From an uncultured Pelagibacteraceae bacterium (GTDB lineage Bacteria > Pseudomonadota > Alphaproteobacteria > Pelagibacterales > Pelagibacteraceae), in contig CACHPB010000001.1 in NCBI GenBank assembly GCA_902581585.1, forward strand, positions 186,001-250,000: 64,000 bases of DNA, read 5' to 3'. Positions 59,020 through 64,000 of this stretch are shown piece by piece. Each line of letters opens with the position of its first letter. Positions within the stretch are counted from its first letter, which is position 1. The translations under genes were made by a program, and so were the position numbers. The notes under the pieces are model-generated. The model was not told where the DNA came from, made no database searches, and was given only the letters and a program-made list of their open reading frames with translations.

Positions 59020-62000
59020 ATGCAACTATCTTTTACTGAGAAAAAAAACATCAGAAAAAGCTTTGGTAAACTTAAAGAAAGCTTGTCGATACCTAACTTA
59101 ATTGAGGTTCAAAAGAACTCTTATAAGGAATTAACAGAACATAAAGATGATGTTGAATCTCATTTAATAAAAGGCTTTCATAGAGTTTTTAAAAGTATTT
59201 TTCCGATTGAAGACCTTAATGATAAAGCAACTCTCGAATACGTTTCTTATAGACTTGATAAACCAAAATTTGATGTTGAAGAGTGTATCACCAGAGGTTT
59301 AACATATTCAGCTGCACTTAAGTGTACATTAAGACTTGTTGTTTATGAAATTGATCAAGAAAACAACACCAAAGATATTTTGTCAGCTAAAGAACAAGAA
59401 GTTTATATGGGTGAAGTTCCTATGATGACAAACAGCGGAACTTTTATAACAAATGGAGTTCAAAGAGTTGTAGTAAATCAAATGCATAGAAGTCCTGGAG
59501 TTTTTTTTGATCACGATAAAGGAAAATCTCATGCAAGTGGTAAACTTTTATTCAATTGTCGTGTTATCCCAAATAGAGGTTCTTGGTTAGATTTTGAATA
59601 TGATGTTAAAGATTTTTTATATTTTAGAATTGATAGAAAAAAGAAAATATTTGTTTCTACCTTGCTACAAGCATTGGGATATTCAAAGTCAGATATAGTT
59701 AATGAATTTTATGAAAAAGAAACTTTTATATTTAATGAAGCCCTAAATAAGTGGAAAACAAAATTTGATCCTGAAAACTATAGAGCTAAAAATTTTTCTG
59801 AGGAGGTCGTAGATGCAAAAAACAATAAAATTGTTGTAAATACTGGTGATCAGATAAATTTTTTAACTGCTAAAAAATTGGAAAAGGATGGATTAAAAGA
59901 AATCCTTGTATCTGACAAATCATTATATGGGAAATTCTTACATAAAGATATCGTTGTTGGAGAAGACACCTTTAAGATAGGTACAGAGTTAAATGAAACT
60001 ATACTTCAAAAATTAGTAGAAAATAATATTAAAACTATAGAAATTTCAAAAACAAATTCAATATCAAAGGGACCTTATCTATTACAAACTTTATTGAATG
60101 ATAAAAATGATAATAAAAATGATGCTATAACTGAAATTTATAAAATTTTAAGACCAGGAGAACCACCAACTATTGAAATTGCTACACAAATTTTTAATAA
60201 CCTTTTCTTTAGTTCTGACAGATATGATTTATCAGACGTGGGAAGAGTAAAAATGAACTCTAGATTAGATTTAAATTGTTCAGATAAAATTACAATTCTT
60301 AGAAATGATGACATTTTAGCAATAATAAAAAAAATGTTAGATCTAAGAGATGGAAAAGATGAAGTTGATGATATTGATCATCTTGGAAATCGAAGAGTAA
60401 GGTCTGTGGGTGAACTAGTGGAAAATCAAGCTAGAATTGGTGTTTATAGAATGGAAAGAGCAATTAAGGAAAAAATGACTACCTTAGATGTCGAGTCAGC
60501 AATGCCACAAGATTTGATAAATGCAAAGCCTTTAACAATATCATTGAAAGATTTCTTTGCCACTTCTCAACTTTCACAATTTATGGATCAAACAAATCCT
60601 CTTTCAGAGATTACTCACAAAAGAAGAGTTTCTGCATTAGGACCAGGGGGGTTAACGAGAGAAAGAGCTGGATTTGAGGTTCGTGACGTTCATCCAACTC
60701 ATTATGGCAGAATTTGTCCAATAGAAACTCCCGAGGGTCCAAATATCGGTTTGATAAATAGTTTATCAACTTATTCAAAAATTAACAAATATGGTTTTAT
60801 TGAGAGTCCATATAAAAAAGTTCAAAATGGTATTGTACAAGATAAAATTGAATACTTATCAGCTATGGAAGAAACTAAATTTACTATAGCTCAAGCTAAT
60901 TCAGTTTTAGACAAAAAAGGAAAATTCGTTGAGGATTTAGTTTCAAGTAGAGCGAATTTAGATTTTATTTTATCAAAACCCGAAAACATAGATTACATTG
61001 ATGTTTCTCCAAAACAACTTGTTTCGGTTGCAGCGTCGCTAATTCCATTTTTAGAAAATGATGATGCAAATAGAGCATTAATGGGATCGAATATGATGAG
61101 ACAGGCAGTTCCACTTTTGAAACCTGAGGCTCCACTAGTTGGAACAGGTATAGAAAGCGATGTTGCGTTGGACTCTGGAGTTACTATTGTAGCAAAAAGA
61201 GATGGTATAGTTGATAAAATAGATGGTAAAAGAATTGTGATAAAGGCATCAAATGAAAAAGATTATTCACAATCTGGTGTAGACATTTATAACCTTCAAA
61301 AATTTAAAAGATCAAATCAAAATACATGTATCAATCAAAAACCATTGGTAAGAGTTGGAGATAAAGTAAAATCTGGTGATATAATTGCGGATGGTCCTTC
61401 TACCAAAACTGGCGAGCTAGCTCTTGGAAAAAATGTTACGGTAGCATTTATGCCCTGGCAGGGATATAATTTTGAAGACTCAATTCTGATTTCAGAAAGA
61501 TGTGTAACTGATGATGTTTTTACCTCTATTCATATAGAGGAATACGAAGTTATGGCAAGAGACACAAAGCTTGGTGAGGAAGACATAACAAGAGATATAC
61601 CAAATATTAATGAGGACGCTTTAAAAAATCTAGACGAGTCTGGAATTGTTTATATTGGGGCAGAAGTTAAACCTGGTGATATATTAGTTGGTAAAGTTAC
61701 CCCCAAAGGTGATTCAGCGTCTGGTCCAGAAGAAAAGTTATTAAGATCAATTTTTGGAGAAAAAGCTATAGATGTAACTGATACTTCTTTAAAAATGCCA
61801 AGTGGTAGTGGCGGAATAGTTGTCGACGTTAGAGTGTTTAATAGGCATGGAATAGAAAAAGACGAGAGATCAATAACTATTGAAAGAGCTGAAATAGAAA
61901 GTGTTCAACAAGATAAAAATGTTGAGGAGGAAATTCTTGAGAGAAGTATTAAACAAAGAGCATCTTCTATTCTTTCAAACACAAAGTTAGCAAAAAAAAT

Positions 62001-63102
62001 AAAAAATCTTGACGAAGGTGTTATATTAGATGAGAAAAAAATATTTGAAATATCAGTATCAGATTTATTTAAAATAAGTGTTGAAGATAATTCAAAATCT
62101 GAATCCTTGCTAAAATTAAAATTACAATATGAAAATGCAAAAAAAGATATTCAAGATAGATTTGAAGATAAGGTTCTTAAAATTAGACAAGGTGATGATT
62201 TATTACCTAGTGTAATGAAAATGGTAAAAGTATTCGTTGCAATTAAAAGAAGATTAAGACCAGGTGATAAAATGTCAGGAAGACATGGAAACAAAGGTGT
62301 CGTTAGTAAAATTGTGCCAGTGGAGGACATGCCTTATAGAGAAAATGGAAAACCAGTGGATATAGTATTAAATCCTTTGGGTGTACCTAGTAGGATGAAT
62401 GTGGGTCAAATTTTGGAGACACATTTAGGATGGTCGTGTAAAGAACTTGGAGAACAGTTAACAGATTTAATTAATCAAAACCAAAAAAAAATTGAAAAAG
62501 TAGAAAAAATATCTAATTTTTTGAAATCTGTGTATGGTGAAGAGATTTATTCTAATAACATTGAAAGTTTATCAGATACTGAATTTAACGATTTATGTCA
62601 GAATATTCAGAATGGTGTGCCTATTTCAACACCTGTATTCGATGGAGCCAAAGAAAATGATGTTACAAAAATGCTTGATTTAGCAAAGTTACCAAATTCA
62701 GGACAAACAACTTTATGGGATGGAAGAACAGGAGAAAAATTCGATAGACCAGTTACAGTTGGAATTATTTATATGCTTAAACTTCATCACTTAGTAGAAG
62801 ATAAAATACATGCTAGATCAACTGGACCTTATAGTTTAGTTACACAGCAGCCATTAGGCGGTAAAGCCCAACTAGGTGGACAAAGATTTGGAGAAATGGA
62901 AGTATGGGCTCTAGAGGCATATGGAGCTTCATACACTCTACAAGAAATATTAACTGTTAAATCAGATGATGTAGCAGGAAGAGTGAAAGTTTATGAAACA
63001 ATTGTAAAAGGCGAAGAAAATTTTGAGTCAGGTATACCAGAGTCATTTAATGTTTTAGTAAAAGAAATAAAATCATTAGCACTTAATGTGGAGTTAAACT
63101 AA
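59020..63102 (+). CDS. rpoB: RNA polymerase beta subunit
   Basis: A 1360-residue beta subunit, normal for alphaproteobacteria. Landmarks in order: [14 protein letters not shown] at the N terminus, the rifampicin region with [15 protein letters not shown] and [39 protein letters not shown], the Switch/active-site [30 protein letters not shown] and the C-terminal [18 protein letters not shown] (quoted in part as [13 protein letters not shown]). No rifampicin-resistance-type change is obvious in that region (D, H, R and S residues are conserved). It ends 1 bp before rpoC. Confidence 0.99.
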   Translation: MQLSFTEKKNIRKSFGKLKESLSIPNLIEVQKNSYKELTEHKDDVESHLIKGFHRVFKSIFPIEDLNDKATLEYVSYRLDKPKFDVEECITRGLTYSAALKCTLRLVVYEIDQENNTKDILSAKEQEVYMGEVPMMTNSGTFITNGVQRVVVNQMHRSPGVFFDHDKGKSHASGKLLFNCRVIPNRGSWLDFEYDVKDFLYFRIDRKKKIFVSTLLQALGYSKSDIVNEFYEKETFIFNEALNKWKTKFDPENYRAKNFSEEVVDAKNNKIVVNTGDQINFLTAKKLEKDGLKEILVSDKSLYGKFLHKDIVVGEDTFKIGTELNETILQKLVENNIKTIEISKTNSISKGPYLLQTLLNDKNDNKNDAITEIYKILRPGEPPTIEIATQIFNNLFFSSDRYDLSDVGRVKMNSRLDLNCSDKITILRNDDILAIIKKMLDLRDGKDEVDDIDHLGNRRVRSVGELVENQARIGVYRMERAIKEKMTTLDVESAMPQDLINAKPLTISLKDFFATSQLSQFMDQTNPLSEITHKRRVSALGPGGLTRERAGFEVRDVHPTHYGRICPIETPEGPNIGLINSLSTYSKINKYGFIESPYKKVQNGIVQDKIEYLSAMEETKFTIAQANSVLDKKGKFVEDLVSSRANLDFILSKPENIDYIDVSPKQLVSVAASLIPFLENDDANRALMGSNMMRQAVPLLKPEAPLVGTGIESDVALDSGVTIVAKRDGIVDKIDGKRIVIKASNEKDYSQSGVDIYNLQKFKRSNQNTCINQKPLVRVGDKVKSGDIIADGPSTKTGELALGKNVTVAFMPWQGYNFEDSILISERCVTDDVFTSIHIEEYEVMARDTKLGEEDITRDIPNINEDALKNLDESGIVYIGAEVKPGDILVGKVTPKGDSASGPEEKLLRSIFGEKAIDVTDTSLKMPSGSGGIVVDVRVFNRHGIEKDERSITIERAEIESVQQDKNVEEEILERSIKQRASSILSNTKLAKKIKNLDEGVILDEKKIFEISVSDLFKISVEDNSKSESLLKLKLQYENAKKDIQDRFEDKVLKIRQGDDLLPSVMKMVKVFVAIKRRLRPGDKMSGRHGNKGVVSKIVPVEDMPYRENGKPVDIVLNPLGVPSRMNVGQILETHLGWSCKELGEQLTDLINQNQKKIEKVEKISNFLKSVYGEEIYSNNIESLSDTEFNDLCQNIQNGVPISTPVFDGAKENDVTKMLDLAKLPNSGQTTLWDGRTGEKFDRPVTVGIIYMLKLHHLVEDKIHARSTGPYSLVTQQPLGGKAQLGGQRFGEMEVWALEAYGASYTLQEILTVKSDDVAGRVKVYETIVKGEENFESGIPESFNVLVKEIKSLALNVELN

Positions 63103-63103
63103 C

Positions 63104-64000
63104 ATGAGCAAAGAGTTATCGGATTTATTTAAATCGTCAGAAATTTCTGAAGCACAAAATTTTAATAGTATTAAAATTACGCTAGCAAGTCCTGAAAAGA
63201 TTAAGTCATGGACTTTTGGTGAAATTAAAAAACCAGAAACAATTAATTATAGAACTTTTAGGCCTGAAAAAGATGGACTATTCTGTGCAAGAATATTTGG
63301 CCCTATCAAGGATTATGAGTGTCTATGTGGTAAATATAAAAGAATGAAATTTAGAGGCATCATATGTGAAAAATGTGGTGTTGAGGTTACAAAATCAAAT
63401 GTAAGAAGAGAGAGAATGGGGCATATAAACTTAGCAACACCAGTAGCTCACATATGGTTTCTAAAATCTTTGCCAAGCAGAATTTCTCTTGTCGTTGATA
63501 TGAAGTTAAAAGAAGTGGAAAGAGTATTATACTTTGAAAACTTTATAGTCATAGAACCAGGCCTTACAGGATTGAAAAAGAACCAACTCTTAGGTGAGGA
63601 AGAATTGATTAAATATCAGGATGAATATGGTGAAGAAGCATTTACAGCTGGTATTGGAGCTGAAGCTATACTTGAGATACTAAAATCTATTAACTTAGAA
63701 GAAGAAAGAAATTTTCTAATTAAAGATATTAAGGAAACAAAATCAAAAGTTTCTGAAGAGAGATCTATTAAAAGATTAAAATTAATTGAGTCATTTATTG
63801 AAACTGGCAACAAACCAGAATGGATGATTTTAACTACAGTACCAGTGATCCCACCAGAATTGAGACCGCTTGTACCACTTGATGGTGGTAGATTTGCAAC
63901 ATCAGATTTGAATGATTTGTACAGAAGAGTAATTAATAGAAATAACAGACTTAAAAGATTAATGGATTTAAAAGCTCCTGACATAATTGTAAGAAATGAA
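63104..64000 (+). CDS. rpoC: RNA polymerase beta' subunit (N-terminal part)
   Basis: The first 299 codons of rpoC run off the window end. The reading frame from ATG 63104 gives [13 protein letters not shown], then the [20 protein letters not shown] opening (start of the clamp), and a zinc-binding domain with four cysteines (ECLCGKYKR ... CEKCGVEV, about residues 72-92). The [20 protein letters not shown] stretch leads to the rudder and lid. It begins one base after the rpoB stop. Catalytic NADFDGD lies beyond the window. Confidence 0.98.
   Translation, partial: MSKELSDLFKSSEISEAQNFNSIKITLASPEKIKSWTFGEIKKPETINYRTFRPEKDGLFCARIFGPIKDYECLCGKYKRMKFRGIICEKCGVEVTKSNVRRERMGHINLATPVAHIWFLKSLPSRISLVVDMKLKEVERVLYFENFIVIEPGLTGLKKNQLLGEEELIKYQDEYGEEAFTAGIGAEAILEILKSINLEEERNFLIKDIKETKSKVSEERSIKRLKLIESFIETGNKPEWMILTTVPVIPPELRPLVPLDGGRFATSDLNDLYRRVINRNNRLKRLMDLKAPDIIVRNE

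Noticed and set aside
63616-63984. Minus-strand frame of 122 codons near the window end
   Set aside because: It is antisense to rpoC, which is open on the plus strand from 63104 to the window end and has clear beta' motifs.

Overview
The window is AT-rich, densely packed alphaproteobacterial chromosome of SAR11 (Pelagibacterales) type. The case rests on very low GC, genes joined by 1-4 bp overlaps or gaps, a three-subunit PurSQL, a class II DAHP synthase, a citramalate synthase, a tripartite tricarboxylate transporter, a DmdA/GcvT-like protein, and the tuf-secE-nusG-rplKAJL-rpoBC block. No 16S gene is present, so placement rests on gene content and style.

Layout. 1-8633 (+) is core metabolism and translation: glmS end, YdcF-like, aroG, nadE, cysS, cimA, trmJ, rpsD. 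8655-15863 (-) is one tightly coupled run: sfsA-map-purB-purC-purS-purQ-purL-bolA-grxD. 15886-25575 is mixed: a CinA/MoCF-domain protein, a GGCT-like protein, a family 9 glycosyltransferase, AzlCD, a phytanoyl-CoA dioxygenase-like oxygenase, several lineage-specific exported or membrane proteins, and a two-gene glycosyl-phosphoglycerate (compatible solute) pair. 25668-31284 looks like an envelope or lipid cluster: B12-type radical SAM, UbiA-family prenyltransferase, two methyltransferases and a polytopic GT-C-like protein.

31321-47265 is the most striking part: four consecutive islands stacked at one tRNA-Leu(UAA) gene. The intact tRNA is at 47266-47351. The first 39 nt of this tRNA, ending in the anticodon loop, recur at 31321 (decayed), 35540, 40652 and 43181 (all exact). 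Three copies of a 61-nt upstream promoter module sit in front of the tRNA starts at 35540, 43181 and 47266. The two right-hand islands each carry an element-specific pair of 11-bp tandem repeats at both ends, resembling integrase arm sites. No integrase is encoded in the window. Cargo: A (31321-35539) holds four exported proteins including a coiled-coil HtrA-like protease; B (35540-40651) holds two ComA-like proteins around a TctC/TctAB transporter; C (40652-43180) holds small membrane and Sel1-repeat proteins; D (43181-47265) holds a two-gene restriction-modification system with nuclease and methylase fused. Each island appears to bring a new promoter and 5' tRNA half, so the essential nadK gene, 4 nt downstream of the tRNA, stays connected to a promoter.

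47356-53657 (+) continues with nadK, a DmdA/GcvT-like protein, a metallophosphoesterase, and a DUF4956-CotH/beta-helix-VTC cluster. 53704-64000 holds tRNA-Thr and rlmB (-), then tRNA-Tyr, tRNA-Gly, tuf, tRNA-Trp, secE, nusG, rplKAJL, rpoB and a truncated rpoC (+).
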